Numbered from the stretch's first letter, positions 35,233-45,104 are shown. The stretch is 64,000 bases of DNA from Massilia sp. Root335 (GCF_001425685.1 NZ_LMCY01000011.1:71435-135434), one strand, 5' to 3'. The notes: a model not told the origin generated them from the letters alone. A program made the numbers and translations.

Positions 35233-36966
35233 ATGAAGCATATCGCCCTGCTTGCGGCCATGATGGCCGTCCTGGCGCCGTCAGCCATGGCTGGTGCAGC
35301 GCCTGCGACGAGCGCCCAACCGGGTGAAGCGCCGGAGCGAGCGGTTGACTCGCTGTTCGCAGCCTGGAATCGGCCAGGCATGCCGGGCGCGGTGGTCGAG
35401 GTGATCCGTGAGGGCAAGGTCGTGCTGAGCAAGGGCTACGGGTACGCCGATCTGGAGCACAACGTACCGATGACGCCAGCCGCGAGCTTCACCATCGGTT
35501 CGAATTCCAAACAGTTCACCGCGTTGTCGATCTACCTGCTGGCGCAAGACGGCAAGCTGGCGCTGGACGATGACGTCCGGAAGTACTTGCCGGAAGTGCC
35601 GGATTTCGGGAAGACCATCACGATCCGCCAATTGCTGCACCATACCAGCGGCCTGCGCGACTACTTCGACCTGATGTTCTTGAAGGGAGCGCGCATCGAC
35701 GAGGTCGTTACGCAGGAAGACGTGTTCGCTCTAGTGAAACGTCAGCGCGCGCTGAACTTCGCGCCCGGCCAGCAATTTTTATACTCCAACACGGGCTATC
35801 TGCTGCTGGGGCAGATCGTCCAGCGTGTGTCTGGAATGCCGCTGGCCGAGTTCGCACGAATGCGCATCTTCGAACCACTCGGGATGAAGCACACGCAATT
35901 CCTGAATGGCTACGGCACGCTCGTGCCGCAGCGTGTTCGTTCCTATCTGCCGTCCGGAGCTGGAGGCTACGACTATGTGGCCGTCTGCGAGGCGGCCGAT
36001 GGCGCAGGCGGGGCCGTCACGACAGCCGGCGATCTGGCACGATGGGACAGGAATTTTTATGACGGCCGGGTCGGCGGCATGGACCTGCTCGCGCAAATGC
36101 AAGTGCCCGGCACACTCGGCAACGGCCATCCCAACAACTACGCGTCCGGTCTGCTGATCGATTCCTACCGGGGCCGGCGCATCGTCGAGCATGGCGGCGA
36201 CATCAGCGGCTTTCACACCCAGCTGACACGCTTTCCCGACCAGCATTTCTCCGTCGTGGTGCTGGCCAACTCGCCCGACCTCGACAAAGACGAGCTGGTG
36301 CGCAAAGTCGCCGACATCTACCTGGACCACGAAGTGCCTGCAGCGCCTGCCGCACCGATGTCGCCAGACAAAATGTTCAGGGAAGTCGCATTCGACCCGG
36401 CAGGTCTGGATGCGCTGGTCGGCTATTACGCGCTGTCGCCGCAAGCAGGCGTCCAAGGCGTCCATTTCACAAAAGAAGATGGCCATCTGTGGGCACAAGG
36501 AACGGGCCAGCCCCGGATTCCTGTATTCCCTTATGGTCAACGCAGTTTCTTTGCGAAGGCGATCAATGCCCAGTTCACCTTCGATGCACCGGGCAAGGAT
36601 GGCATCGTCGCAGGCGGTGTCCTCCACCAGGGCGGACATGATATTCCCGCGCCGCGGGTGGCGCGTCAAACTCCGCCGGCGGAAACGCTGGCCAGGTTCG
36701 AGGGCGAGTTTTACAGCGATGAACTGCACGTGCTGTACACGGTCGCGTTAGGAAAGGACGGCTTGACTCTGACTTACCCGCGCGGCACGGCTCCCCTCGA
36801 TGCCAAGGGCAAGGACGAATTCGGCGCCAGTTTCCGCTTCGGGGGCGTCAACCTCGACTATCAATGCAGCCCAACGTCCGGCTGCACGGGGTTCTCACTC
36901 AGCACCGACAGGGCATGGAGCCTGCAATTCACCCGCGTCGACCTGGCGCCGGCGAAGCCTCGTTGA
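35233..36966 (+). CDS. Secreted serine hydrolase, class C beta-lactamase/penicillin-binding-protein family
   Basis: The 577-residue protein has a signal peptide (MKHIALLAAMMAVLAPSAMAG) and the three motifs of the family: SxxK as SNSK (Ser90, Lys93), YxN as YSNTGYLLLG, and HxG as VEHGGDISGFH. The catalytic domain covers about residues 35-370, followed by about 190 residues of beta-rich C-terminal domain (lipocalin/DUF3471-like). Members include D-aminopeptidases, esterases and PBP4-like carboxypeptidases, so the substrate is open. AAAGGA lies 8 bases before the ATG at 35233. The gene is not grouped with an operon. Confidence 0.88.
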   Translation: MKHIALLAAMMAVLAPSAMAGAAPATSAQPGEAPERAVDSLFAAWNRPGMPGAVVEVIREGKVVLSKGYGYADLEHNVPMTPAASFTIGSNSKQFTALSIYLLAQDGKLALDDDVRKYLPEVPDFGKTITIRQLLHHTSGLRDYFDLMFLKGARIDEVVTQEDVFALVKRQRALNFAPGQQFLYSNTGYLLLGQIVQRVSGMPLAEFARMRIFEPLGMKHTQFLNGYGTLVPQRVRSYLPSGAGGYDYVAVCEAADGAGGAVTTAGDLARWDRNFYDGRVGGMDLLAQMQVPGTLGNGHPNNYASGLLIDSYRGRRIVEHGGDISGFHTQLTRFPDQHFSVVVLANSPDLDKDELVRKVADIYLDHEVPAAPAAPMSPDKMFREVAFDPAGLDALVGYYALSPQAGVQGVHFTKEDGHLWAQGTGQPRIPVFPYGQRSFFAKAINAQFTFDAPGKDGIVAGGVLHQGGHDIPAPRVARQTPPAETLARFEGEFYSDELHVLYTVALGKDGLTLTYPRGTAPLDAKGKDEFGASFRFGGVNLDYQCSPTSGCTGFSLSTDRAWSLQFTRVDLAPAKPR

Positions 36967-37134
36967 TTCCACCTTCGCAGGATGACGGGAACCGGGGCGA
37001 AGATGCGGTTGAGTGACAACCTGGTGTCGCCGCGCGCTGCCGAAAGACCGCGACGGCCGATCGCCCTTCGCGATACGGCGTGGAGTCGCGCGAAAGGCTC
37101 GGCCGATGGCGTTCGGTCGTCGAGCGCACGTTGG

Positions 37135-38064
37135 TCATCTCCAGGCGATACTTTCCAGCTCGTCCGAAATGACCTGCTGCCCATGCTCCACCATGAACTC
37201 GTGGAACGACGCGGCCACGGTCGGAATCGCGCGCGCCGCCTTGTGCATCACGTGCCACTCGCCCTGCACGACGACGCCCGGCACCGGCAGCACGCTCAAT
37301 AGCTGGTTGCGCACCTCCAGCGTGCAGGCGTGCACCGACAGGAAGGCGACGCCCAGGCCCGCCGCCGTCATCTGCTTGATCGCCTCGTTGCTCGACAACT
37401 CCGACCCGATCGCGAGCGCCACGCCCTCTTCCTCGTAACGGCGTTCGATCGCCGCGCGCGTGCCCGATCCGCGCTCGCGCACGAGGAGGTTGTGGGCGGC
37501 GATGTCGGCCAGGGTCACCGCCTCCATGGCCAGCAGCGGATGGCCGGGCGCGACGAAGAAGGCCATCGGGTGGCGCGCGAAGCGGCTGGCGCTGGTCGGG
37601 AATTCGCGCGGCGGCGTGCCCATGATGGCCAGGTCGATCTCGTCGCGACTGAGCATGCCGATCACCTCCGGGCGCGAGCCCACCTGCAGCTTGATGCGCA
37701 CGTGCGGCCGTCCGGTCGTGAAGCGCACGAGCATCGGCGGCAGCAGGTGCTCCGCCGTCATCACGGCGCCGATGCGCAGCGTGCCGGACGTCACGCCCTT
37801 CAGCGCCGCGATCTCGTCGCCCGCCTCTTCCCACAGGCCGAGGATGCGCTCCGCGTAACTCACCAGCAGCTCGCCCGCCGCCGTCATCTGGATGTTGCGG
37901 CCCTGGCGGCGCGTGAGCGGCACACCGGCCGCCTCCTCCAGCAGCTTGAGGTGCAGCGACACCGCGGGCTGCGTCACGTGCATCGCCTCGGCGGCGCGCG
38001 AGACGCTCTGGTGGCGCGCCACGAGCATCACGGCCTGCAGCTGTTTGAAGCTGGCTGGATACAT
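37135..38064 (-). CDS. LysR family regulator (CbbR/CysB-like)
   Basis: The 309-residue protein starts MYPASFKQLQAVMLVARHQS with a typical LysR HTH (SVSRAAEAMHVTQPAVSLHLKLLEEAAG) and a substrate domain with VTSGTLRIGAVMTAEHLLP and LVRERGSGTRAAIERR. It is divergent from the small HAD-like gene and the NDH-2-like flavoprotein, which it probably controls. A palindrome overlapping its own start codon suggests autoregulation. The 168 bases between its stop and the convergent serine hydrolase stop contain no gene. Confidence 0.88.
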   Translation of the reverse strand: MYPASFKQLQAVMLVARHQSVSRAAEAMHVTQPAVSLHLKLLEEAAGVPLTRRQGRNIQMTAAGELLVSYAERILGLWEEAGDEIAALKGVTSGTLRIGAVMTAEHLLPPMLVRFTTGRPHVRIKLQVGSRPEVIGMLSRDEIDLAIMGTPPREFPTSASRFARHPMAFFVAPGHPLLAMEAVTLADIAAHNLLVRERGSGTRAAIERRYEEEGVALAIGSELSSNEAIKQMTAAGLGVAFLSVHACTLEVRNQLLSVLPVPGVVVQGEWHVMHKAARAIPTVAASFHEFMVEHGQQVISDELESIAWR

Positions 38065-38078
38065 AAGTGATTCCTTAT
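38063..38078. promoter_or_regulatory. Palindrome ATAAGTGATTCCTTAT over the LysR start codon
   Basis: ATAAG and CTTAT form an inverted repeat with a 6-base spacer; the left arm covers the first two bases of the LysR initiation codon on the minus strand. LysR proteins often bind such dyads (T-N11-A) in divergent promoters. TATAGT at 38123-38128 may be the -10 of the plus-strand gene. Evidence is positional only. Confidence 0.45.
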
Positions 38079-38170
38079 CGGATTTTAAAAATTATTTATT
38101 TTTATTTTATCCGTCCCAGCCGTATAGTAAAGATAATTCAAGCGACAACGGCCCACAAAAGGAGATCATC

Positions 38171-38608
38171 ATGACGGCACAAGCGTTCATCTTCGACTTA
38201 TCCGCATTCCCGAGCACACGAGCGGCCGAGACCGCGGCGAATGTGCCGGCTGCGGACGCCGTGCGCCTGCTGGACCAGGCGATCGAGAACGGCCTGCCAT
38301 GCGCCCTGATCTCCGAACTGCCGCACGAACAGGCCGGCGAACAGCTGCGCCGCCGCTTCGGCGACACCGCCCACCACATCTTTTCCGTCGTGCTGACCGG
38401 CGCCGACTTCGGCGCGCGCGGCCACAAGGCGCCGTACTCCGTCGTACTGGGCCAGCTGGGCGTGCCGCCCGACAGCGCGCTGGCCGTGACGACCTCGCCG
38501 CGCGCCATCGCCGCGGCCCGCACCGCGCACATCGGCGTACAGACACCGAAAGCGGTCGTCATGCGCAAGGACGTGCGCAAGGTAAGCATGCCCACCACGA
38601 CACACTGA
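38171..38608 (+). CDS. Small HAD-like protein with degenerate catalytic motif
   Basis: The 145-residue protein resembles the cap-less part of haloacid dehalogenase phosphatases. AQAFIFDLSAFPSTR looks like HAD motif I (FDLDGT) with the second Asp replaced by Ser. ALISELPHEQAGEQL and TSPRAIAAARTAHIGVQTP look like the later motif IV region (SxxGIxAAxxAGM), and DD is missing. It is half the usual HAD length. AAAAGGAG precedes the ATG at 38171. It sits between the divergent LysR gene and the NDH-2-like flavoprotein, in an apparent operon with the latter. A regulatory or vestigial role is possible. Confidence 0.7.
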   Translation: MTAQAFIFDLSAFPSTRAAETAANVPAADAVRLLDQAIENGLPCALISELPHEQAGEQLRRRFGDTAHHIFSVVLTGADFGARGHKAPYSVVLGQLGVPPDSALAVTTSPRAIAAARTAHIGVQTPKAVVMRKDVRKVSMPTTTH

Positions 38609-38729
38609 GCAGTCTTCCCGGCATCCGCGGGCGCTGCTCCCGGCGGATGCGCGAACGCAGCGAAGCCGGGAGTCCCGCTCGGCCGGGTCGCCCTCGCCCA
38701 CATCGATTCGAAAAAGAAGGGAGCACACC

Positions 38730-40037
38730 ATGCAGTCCATCGTCATCGTCGGAGGCGGCGTCGCCGGCCTCGAACTCGCCACCCGGCTCGGACGCCGCCT
38801 GGGCAGCAGCCACAAGGATCGCGTGATCCTCATCGACAGCGCACCCATGCACTTCTGGAAACCCCTGCTGCACGCCGTCGCCGCCGGCACCATCGATCCG
38901 GCCGACCACATGATCGACTACGCGCGCCAGGCCATCGACAACCACTTCACGTTCGTGTGCGGCGAAGTCGTCGACGTCGACCGCGCCCGCCGCACGCTCA
39001 CGGTGCGCAGCCGCACGTACGACATGAGCGACGCGCCGGACGCGCACACCGTCATCGCCTACGACCGCGTGGTGCTGGCCTACGGCTCCGTGACGAATTT
39101 CTTCGGCATCCCCGGCGCGCAGGAACACTGCCTGGCGCTCGACAGCGTGAAGGGCGCCGAAGCCTTCCGCCAGCGCTTCCTCGGCCTGTGCGCCCAGGCG
39201 GGACGGCGCCGCAATGCCCGCACGGACGCCGGCGCGCCGCTGCTCGACATCGTCATCGTGGGCGCCGGCCCGACCGGCATCGAACTGGCGGCCGACCTGC
39301 GCCACACGGTCGACACGCTCGCCCATTACGGCCTCGCCGGGCTGGAATCGCCGCACCAGGTACACATCCGCATCGTCGAACGCGGCCCGCAGGTGCTGCC
39401 GTCGCTGGATGCGGAAGCGTCCGGGCTGGCCGTGCGCAAGCTGGGCGCGATGGGCATCGAGATCTGCACCGGCACGGCGATCGCCGAGGTGCGCGCGGAC
39501 GAAGTCGAAACGACGGACGGCCGCGTGTTCCCCGCCGAGATCACCGTGTGGGCGGCCGGCGTGAAAGGCCCGCAATTCAGCACGGGCCTCAACGTGGCGC
39601 TGAACCGCAACGACCAGGTCGTGGTCGACGCGCGCTTACGCAGCGTGACCGACCCGGACATCCACGCGATGGGCGATTGCTGCACGCTGCTCAATCCGGA
39701 CAAGACGGCGATGGCGCCGCCCAGCGCCCAGGCGGCGCGCCAGCAGGCCGTCTATCTCGCGAAGCTGCTGGCGCACAAGGCGCCGGACACGCTGCCGGGC
39801 TTCCAGTACCGCGACTACGGCACGCTCGTGTCGCTGGGGCGGGCGGGCGCGGTCGGCATCCTGCGCCGCGCGATCGGCAACCGCCACCTGCACGTCAAGG
39901 GCCCGTTCGCGCTGGCGATGTACGGCCTCACGTACCAGCGCCACGTGATGGGCCACCTCGGGCCGGTGCGGATGTGCGGCAACCTGCTGGCGCGCTGGTT
40001 CCGCTCGAAGATGCTGATGCCGGTGCGCTGGCACTGA
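38730..40037 (+). CDS. NADH dehydrogenase type II-like FAD/NAD(P) oxidoreductase
   Basis: The 435-residue protein has FAD-binding IVIVGGGVAGLELATRLG (residues 4-21), NAD-binding IVIVGAGPTGIELAADL, and NDH-2 features HFWKPLLHAVAAGTID and HAMGDCCTLL with PPSAQAARQQAVYLAKLL. The C-terminal tail (LTYQRHVMGHLG, NLLARWFRSKMLM) would bind the membrane face. It should pass electrons from NADH to quinone without pumping protons. Lengths and motifs match Ndh. AAGGGAG precedes the ATG at 38730. Confidence 0.92.
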   Translation: MQSIVIVGGGVAGLELATRLGRRLGSSHKDRVILIDSAPMHFWKPLLHAVAAGTIDPADHMIDYARQAIDNHFTFVCGEVVDVDRARRTLTVRSRTYDMSDAPDAHTVIAYDRVVLAYGSVTNFFGIPGAQEHCLALDSVKGAEAFRQRFLGLCAQAGRRRNARTDAGAPLLDIVIVGAGPTGIELAADLRHTVDTLAHYGLAGLESPHQVHIRIVERGPQVLPSLDAEASGLAVRKLGAMGIEICTGTAIAEVRADEVETTDGRVFPAEITVWAAGVKGPQFSTGLNVALNRNDQVVVDARLRSVTDPDIHAMGDCCTLLNPDKTAMAPPSAQAARQQAVYLAKLLAHKAPDTLPGFQYRDYGTLVSLGRAGAVGILRRAIGNRHLHVKGPFALAMYGLTYQRHVMGHLGPVRMCGNLLARWFRSKMLMPVRWH

Positions 40038-40120
40038 GGGCGTATTCCGGCGAGCCGACGCGGACGGTGACGTGACCCGGACGGCAACGCGACCGGACGG
40101 CGACGCGACGCGAACGTCCG

Positions 40121-40239
40121 CGTGGGCAAGGGTTGCCCACCCTACGGCGGCGTGCGCGACGGTAGGGTGGGCGGCCTCCGCCCACCAGGCGTATGCGTCC
40201 TTCGAACGCAATCGTGGGCACGGGGTGCCCACCCTACGG
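40121..40239. repeat. Three dispersed palindromic repeats between the flavoprotein and SDR genes
   Basis: Copies lie at 40121-40147 (CGTGGGCAAGGGTTGCCCAC plus CCTACGG), 40161-40186 (inverted related copy, GGTAGGGTGGGCGGCC...CCACC) and 40213-40239 (CGTGGGCACGGGGTGCCCAC plus CCTACGG). They belong to the family at 12.3-12.6 and 25.0 kb. They fill most of the 223-base convergent gap between two genes, where no coding sequence is seen. Confidence 0.85.
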
Positions 40240-40260
40240 GGCAGGCGACGGCGTGTGGTG

Positions 40261-41001
40261 CTACAGGCGCGCCAGCCGCGCGCCGTCGACCCGCAGCGAG
40301 GTGCCGTCGACGAAGCGGGCTTCGTCCGCGAGCAGGAAGGCGATGGCCGCGGCCAGGTCTTCCGCGGCGCCGACGTCGGCCTTGTCGATCACTTCGACGC
40401 CGGCCTTCACGTTCGGGTTATCCCACAGCATGGGCGTGTCGACGGCGCCGGGCAGCACGGCGTTCACGCGGATGCCCTTGGCCTTGCCCTCCAGCGCCGC
40501 CGACCGCGTGAGCGACAGCAGCGCCGCCTTCGCGGCCGCATACGGCGCGACGAGCGGCTCGGTCTCGACCGCATGCACGCTCGACACGTTGACGATGGCC
40601 CCGCCCCGGCGCATGCGCAGGAAGGCCTGCTTGGTGAAGAAGAAGGCGCCGAGCAGGTCGACGTCGAGGATGGCGCGCCAGTCCTGTTCCGTCTGCTGCT
40701 CGATGGGCTTGAACGACATCGTGCCCGCATTGTTGACGGCCAGGTCCCAGCCGCCGAAGCGCTTGATCGTGGCGTCCACCGTGGCGATCACCTGGTCTTC
40801 GCGCGCCACGTCGCAGGCGATGGTCGCGATGCGCGCGGCATCCGCTTCCCGCGCCAGTCCGGCGGCGGCGGCGTCGACGGTGTCCTGGTGGTGGCCGGCC
40901 AGCATCACGCTGGCGCCCTCGCCCAGCAGGCGGCGCGCCGTGGCCAGGCCGATGCCGCCGGCGGCGCCGGTGACGATGGCGATGCGCTGGTCGAATCTCA
41001 T
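40261..41001 (-). CDS. Short-chain dehydrogenase/reductase
   Basis: The 246-residue protein is a classical SDR: cofactor motif VTGAAGGIGLATARRLL (residues 10-26), NNAGT, the catalytic Ser in NVSSVHAVE and YAAAK as the Tyr-Lys pair (YxxxK), with PGAVDTPML after it. It should oxidise or reduce a hydroxy compound with NAD(P)H. It is divergent from the LysR gene of the glucarate locus and may act on a sugar acid or uronate; the substrate is not identifiable. Confidence 0.88.
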   Translation of the reverse strand: MRFDQRIAIVTGAAGGIGLATARRLLGEGASVMLAGHHQDTVDAAAAGLAREADAARIATIACDVAREDQVIATVDATIKRFGGWDLAVNNAGTMSFKPIEQQTEQDWRAILDVDLLGAFFFTKQAFLRMRRGGAIVNVSSVHAVETEPLVAPYAAAKAALLSLTRSAALEGKAKGIRVNAVLPGAVDTPMLWDNPNVKAGVEVIDKADVGAAEDLAAAIAFLLADEARFVDGTSLRVDGARLARL

Positions 41002-41112
41002 GGGGTCTCCTTCGCATTAGGCTCGAGCCCAACGATAGCACGGTGCCCGCGGCCCCGGCGCATGGGTCATAATCGCGCTCGTCGCCACCCGATCGTCACA
41101 GGAAAAACCATC

Positions 41113-41994
41113 ATGTTCGAGATCAGCCAGCTCCGCTGCTTCGTGGCCGTCGCCGAGGAATTGCATTTCAGCCGCGCGGCGGAGCGCCTGAACATGACGC
41201 AGCCGCCGCTGAGCCGGCAGATCCGCCTGCTCGAACACCACGTCGGCGCCCGCCTGCTGGAACGCAACAGCCGCACCGTCAGGCTGACCGCGGCCGGCAA
41301 GGCGTTCTTTCCGGAGGCGGCGCGCATCCTGCGCATCGCCGAGGAAGCCACGTTCACCGCGCGCCGCGCCGCCAAGGGCGAGCAAGGGACGCTGGCCATC
41401 GGCTTCACGTCGGCCTCGGGCTACAGCCTGCTGCCGGAAGTCGTGCGGCGGCTGCGCGAGCGCGCGCCGGGCGTCTCGCTCAACCTCAAGGAACTCGTCA
41501 GCACCGCGCAGGTGGAGGCGCTCAACTCGGGCGAACTGGACCTGGGGCTGATGCGGCCCCACACGATCAACGGCGAACTCGAAAGCCGGCCGCTGCTGAC
41601 CGAACCGCTGATGCTCGCGGTCCATGCGGACGATGCCGACCGCTGGCCCCTGGCGCCCACGCTCGCCGACCTGCACGGCCGGCCGTTCGTGATGTACTCC
41701 CCGTACGAAGCGCGCCCGTTCTACCAGATGCTGAGCGAACGCTTCGCCCGCGCCGGCGTCGTGCCCGACGTCGTCGAGCACATCGGGCAGGTGCACACGA
41801 TGCTGGCGCTGGTCCGGGCCGGCGTCGGCGCCGCCCTCATCGCGGCCGGCGCCGCCAACCTGAAATTCGACGGGATCGTCATGCGCGAGATGGCGACGGA
41901 GCCCGTCGAGATGATCTGCACGTTCCGGCGCGACAACGAGAATCCCGTCCTGCGGCTGTTCCTGCGCGAGGTCCTGCCGACCTTCCATCGCTGA
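41113..41994 (+). CDS. LysR family regulator of the glucarate locus
   Basis: The 293-residue protein has the BenM/CatM-like HTH HFSRAAERLNMTQPPLSRQI with LLERNSRTVRLTAAG and an aromatic-acid-type effector domain (GEQGTLAIGFTSASGYSLLP). It starts MFEISQLRCFVAVAEEL at 41113; upstream codons translate other features. It sits between the divergent SDR gene and the MFS/gudD genes downstream on the same strand, so glucarate or a related aldarate is a plausible inducer. Confidence 0.88.
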   Translation: MFEISQLRCFVAVAEELHFSRAAERLNMTQPPLSRQIRLLEHHVGARLLERNSRTVRLTAAGKAFFPEAARILRIAEEATFTARRAAKGEQGTLAIGFTSASGYSLLPEVVRRLRERAPGVSLNLKELVSTAQVEALNSGELDLGLMRPHTINGELESRPLLTEPLMLAVHADDADRWPLAPTLADLHGRPFVMYSPYEARPFYQMLSERFARAGVVPDVVEHIGQVHTMLALVRAGVGAALIAAGAANLKFDGIVMREMATEPVEMICTFRRDNENPVLRLFLREVLPTFHR

Positions 41995-42080
41995 TTGATT
42001 CAATTCCTGAATGTTACGCATCACAGTTTGGCTTGTTCGTGAATCGATCAAGACATATGATCATTTGCAGAACACAAGCC

Positions 42081-42101
42081 ACCCGGACCATCGATCCGGG
42101 T
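42081..42101. other. Perfect 7-bp hairpin (ACCCGGA ... TCCGGGT)
   Basis: ACCCGGA at 42081-42087 and TCCGGGT at 42095-42101 pair around the 7-base loop CCATCGA. It lies about 85 bases after the LysR stop, in the leader of the small ORF. It lacks a T-tract, so it could be an operator or an mRNA structure rather than a terminator. Confidence 0.4.
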
Positions 42102-42183
42102 AGCATCAGGAGACACTCTCACTGCGGTCGGCCGGCCAGGTAACAGCATGTCTCTCTTCTTTAACGCAACAATGGAAGAGATT

Positions 42184-42306
42184 ATGAACAAAACAGCAGC
42201 CCTCCTCGCCGCGCTCGCCGCCGGCGCCGGCTACACGGTGGCCAACAATACCGAATCCGGCACCGGCAGCACCGGCTACGACCTCGGCATCCGCCACACG
42301 TCCTGA
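42184..42306 (+). pseudogene. Short ORF, possible remnant of an internally deleted porin
   Basis: The 40-codon ORF MNKTAALLAALAAGAGYTV... is preceded by GGAAGAG at good spacing. The first ~17 residues look like a secretory signal start. The last 18 (SGTGSTGYDLGIRHTS) resemble the C-terminal strand of betaproteobacterial porins, which usually ends GxRHxF, but Phe is Ser here. This pattern would result if the central part of a porin gene had been lost. The promoter and leader seem intact. It could also be an unrelated small exported peptide. MFS and gudD follow 6 bases and more downstream. Confidence 0.4.
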
Positions 42307-42311
42307 CCTCC

Positions 42312-43706
42312 ATGACCAACGATAACCGACAACCGGAGACTACCGTGGAACAATCCCGATCCGTCAATGCCGCGGCAGCGGCCAAGGTCCAGACCAGGAC
42401 GCGCTGGATGATCCTCGCGATGCTGTTCGCGATCACGACCATCAACTACGCCGACCGCGCGACGATCTCGATCGCGGCACCCGGCATCAAGAAGGAACTC
42501 GGCCTGGACGCGGTCCAGATGGGCTTCGTGTTTTCCGCGTTCGCCTGGTCCTACGTCATCGCCCAGCTGCCCGGCGGCTGGCTGCTGGACCGCTTCGGCT
42601 CCAAGATCACCTACTTCTGCAGCATCTTCCTGTGGTCCGTCTTCACCATGCTGACCGGGACGGTGGGATTCGTGGCGGGCGGCGCCGCGGTTGCCACGCT
42701 GTTCACGCTGCGCCTGCTCGTCGGGGCGGCGGAAGCGCCTTCGTTCCCGGGCAACAGCCGCATCGCGTCGGCGTGGTTCCCCACGCACGAACGGGGCCTG
42801 GCCGCCGCCGTGTTCAATTCGGCGCAATACTTCGCCACCGTGCTGTTCGCGCCGATCATGGGCTGGCTCGTGCACAGCTACGGCTGGCACAGCGTGTTCT
42901 ACGTGATGGGCGGCCTGGGCATCGTGATGGCCTTCGTCTGGCTCAAGACCATCTACGGTCCCAAGGACCACCCGTCGGTCAGCGCCGGCGAACTGAAATA
43001 CATCCAGGACGGCGGCGCGCTCGTCGACCTGGACAGCGGCAGCCGCACGGCCCAGCCGAGCCAGGTGGACACGTTCGCCTGCATCAAGGAATTGCTGGGC
43101 AACCGCATGCTGCTGGGCGTGTACATCGGCCAGTACTGCATCACGACGCTGACCTATTTCTTCCTGACCTGGTTCCCCGTCTACCTCGTGCAGGAACGCC
43201 ACATGACGATCCTGAAGGCCGGCTTCGTCGCGTCGCTGCCCGCCATCGCCGGCTTCCTCGGCGGCATCACCGGCGGCTGGATCTCGGACCGCCTGAGCCG
43301 CGCCGGCTATTCGCTGTCGGTGTCGCGCAAGGTGCCGATCGTGCTGGGCATGCTGATGTCGATGACCATGATCGCGTGTAACTACATCGAAGCGGATACG
43401 CTCGTCGTCGCCGCCATGTCGCTCGCGTTCTTCGGCAAGGGCGTCGGCGCGCTGGGCTGGGCCGTCGTGTCGGACACGTCGTCGAAGGAAGCGGGCGGCC
43501 TGTCCGGCGCCCTGTTCAATACCTTCGGCAACACGGCCGGCATCACGACGCCCATCGTCATCGGCTACATCGTCCAGAACACCGGCTCGTTCGCCGGCGC
43601 CCTGCTCTTCGTCGGCGCCAACGCGGCGCTGGCCATCGTGTGCTACCTGTTCATCGTCGGCGACATCAAGCGCGTCAAGCTCGTGAAGTCGCTCGTGAAC
43701 CAGTAG
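42312..43706 (+). CDS. MFS transporter, glucarate/galactarate (ACS) family
   Basis: The 464-residue protein has 12 membrane helices and the ACS-family features of GudP/Gar[56 protein letters not shown] and [18 protein letters not shown]. It should import D-glucarate or similar hexarates by proton symport. gudD begins 34 bases downstream, which fits uptake followed by dehydration. It starts 5 bases after the short porin-like ORF, so they may share a message. Confidence 0.9.
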   Translation: MTNDNRQPETTVEQSRSVNAAAAAKVQTRTRWMILAMLFAITTINYADRATISIAAPGIKKELGLDAVQMGFVFSAFAWSYVIAQLPGGWLLDRFGSKITYFCSIFLWSVFTMLTGTVGFVAGGAAVATLFTLRLLVGAAEAPSFPGNSRIASAWFPTHERGLAAAVFNSAQYFATVLFAPIMGWLVHSYGWHSVFYVMGGLGIVMAFVWLKTIYGPKDHPSVSAGELKYIQDGGALVDLDSGSRTAQPSQVDTFACIKELLGNRMLLGVYIGQYCITTLTYFFLTWFPVYLVQERHMTILKAGFVASLPAIAGFLGGITGGWISDRLSRAGYSLSVSRKVPIVLGMLMSMTMIACNYIEADTLVVAAMSLAFFGKGVGALGWAVVSDTSSKEAGGLSGALFNTFGNTAGITTPIVIGYIVQNTGSFAGALLFVGANAALAIVCYLFIVGDIKRVKLVKSLVNQ

Positions 43707-43740
43707 ACTCTTCCATTCATCCCACCCAACGTCTTTCACC

Positions 43741-45081
43741 ATGAACACTATCGGCACCAAAGCCCCCGTCGTCACCGAACTGCGCGTCGTCCCCGTCGCC
43801 GGCCAGGACAGCATGCTGCTCAACCTCTCCGGCGCGCACGGTCCCTGGTTCACCCGCAACATCGTCATCCTCAAGGACAGCGCCGGCAACACGGGCCTGG
43901 GCGAGGTGCCGGGCGGCGAGAAGATCCGCCAGACCATCGAGGATGCGCGGCCCCTCGTCGTCGGCAAGACGCTGGGTGAGTACAACAACGTCCTGAACGC
44001 GATGCGCGGCGCCTTCGCCGACCGCGATGCGGGCGGGCGCGGCCAGCAGACGTTCGACCTGCGCACGACCATCCACGCCGTCACGGCCGTGGAATCCGCG
44101 CTGCTCGACCTGCTGGGCCAGTTCATGAACGTGCCCGTCGCGGCGCTGCTGGGCGAAGGCATGCAGCGTAGTGCCGTCGAGATACTGGGCTACCTGTTCT
44201 ACGTGGGCGACCGCAGGAAGACGCCGCTGGCCTACCGCAGCGAGCCGGACGCCGCCGACGCCTGGCTCCGCCTGCGCAACGAGGAGGCGCTGACGCCGGA
44301 AGCCGTCGTGCGCCTGTGCGAGGCCGCGCGCGAGCGCTACGGCTTCAACGACTTCAAGCTGAAAGGCGGCGTGCTGTCCGCCGACGAAGAGATGGAAGCG
44401 ATCGTCGCGATGCACGAGCGCTTCCCGGACGCGCGCATCACGCTGGACCCGAACGGCGCCTGGTCGCTGCAGGAAGCGATCCGCGTGTGCCGCGACAAGC
44501 ACGGCATCCTCGCGTATGCGGAAGACCCGTGCGGCGCCGAGAACGGTTTTTCGGGCCGCGAAGTGATGGCCGAATTCCGCCGCGCCACCGGCCTGCCGAC
44601 GGCGACCAACATGATCGCCACCGACTGGCGCCAGATGGCCCATTCGATCCAGCTGCAATCCGTCGACATCCCGCTCGCCGACCCGCACTTCTGGACGATG
44701 CAGGGTTCCGTGCGGGTGGCGCAGCTGTGCCAGATGTTCGGCCTGACGTGGGGTTCGCACTCGAACAACCACTTCGACATCTCGCTCGCCATGTTCACGC
44801 ACGTGGGCGCGGCGGCGCCGGGCAAGGTCACCGCGATCGACACCCACTGGATCTGGCAGGACGGCCAGCGCGTCACGAAAGAGCCGCTGAAGATCGAAGG
44901 CGGGCTCGTGCACGTCCCGGCGAAACCGGGCCTCGGCATCGAGCTCGATGAAGCCGAACTGGAAAAAGCGCACCAGGCCTACAGGAACATGGGGCTGGGC
45001 GCGCGCGACGACGCCGTCGCGATGCAGTTCCTGGTGCCGAACTGGAAGTTCGACAACAAGCGTCCCTGCCTGGTGCGCTGA
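43741..45081 (+). CDS. gudD: Glucarate dehydratase
   Basis: The 446-residue enolase-superfamily protein has the same length as E. coli GudD. Motifs in order are FKLKGG (KxK), DPNGAW and [15 protein letters not shown] (metal Asp/Glu), [12 protein letters not shown] (Asn and Asp) and [11 protein letters not shown] (catalytic His region). It removes water from D-glucarate to give 5-keto-4-deoxy-D-glucarate. The aldolase and reductase for the next steps are not in the window. It forms an operon with the MFS transporter. Confidence 0.95.
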   Translation: MNTIGTKAPVVTELRVVPVAGQDSMLLNLSGAHGPWFTRNIVILKDSAGNTGLGEVPGGEKIRQTIEDARPLVVGKTLGEYNNVLNAMRGAFADRDAGGRGQQTFDLRTTIHAVTAVESALLDLLGQFMNVPVAALLGEGMQRSAVEILGYLFYVGDRRKTPLAYRSEPDAADAWLRLRNEEALTPEAVVRLCEAARERYGFNDFKLKGGVLSADEEMEAIVAMHERFPDARITLDPNGAWSLQEAIRVCRDKHGILAYAEDPCGAENGFSGREVMAEFRRATGLPTATNMIATDWRQMAHSIQLQSVDIPLADPHFWTMQGSVRVAQLCQMFGLTWGSHSNNHFDISLAMFTHVGAAAPGKVTAIDTHWIWQDGQRVTKEPLKIEGGLVHVPAKPGLGIELDEAELEKAHQAYRNMGLGARDDAVAMQFLVPNWKFDNKRPCLVR

Positions 45082-45104
45082 TCCCCGGCAGGCAAACGAA
45101 CGGC

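Noticed and set aside
42081-42101. Rho-independent terminator
   Set aside because: The hairpin has no following T run.
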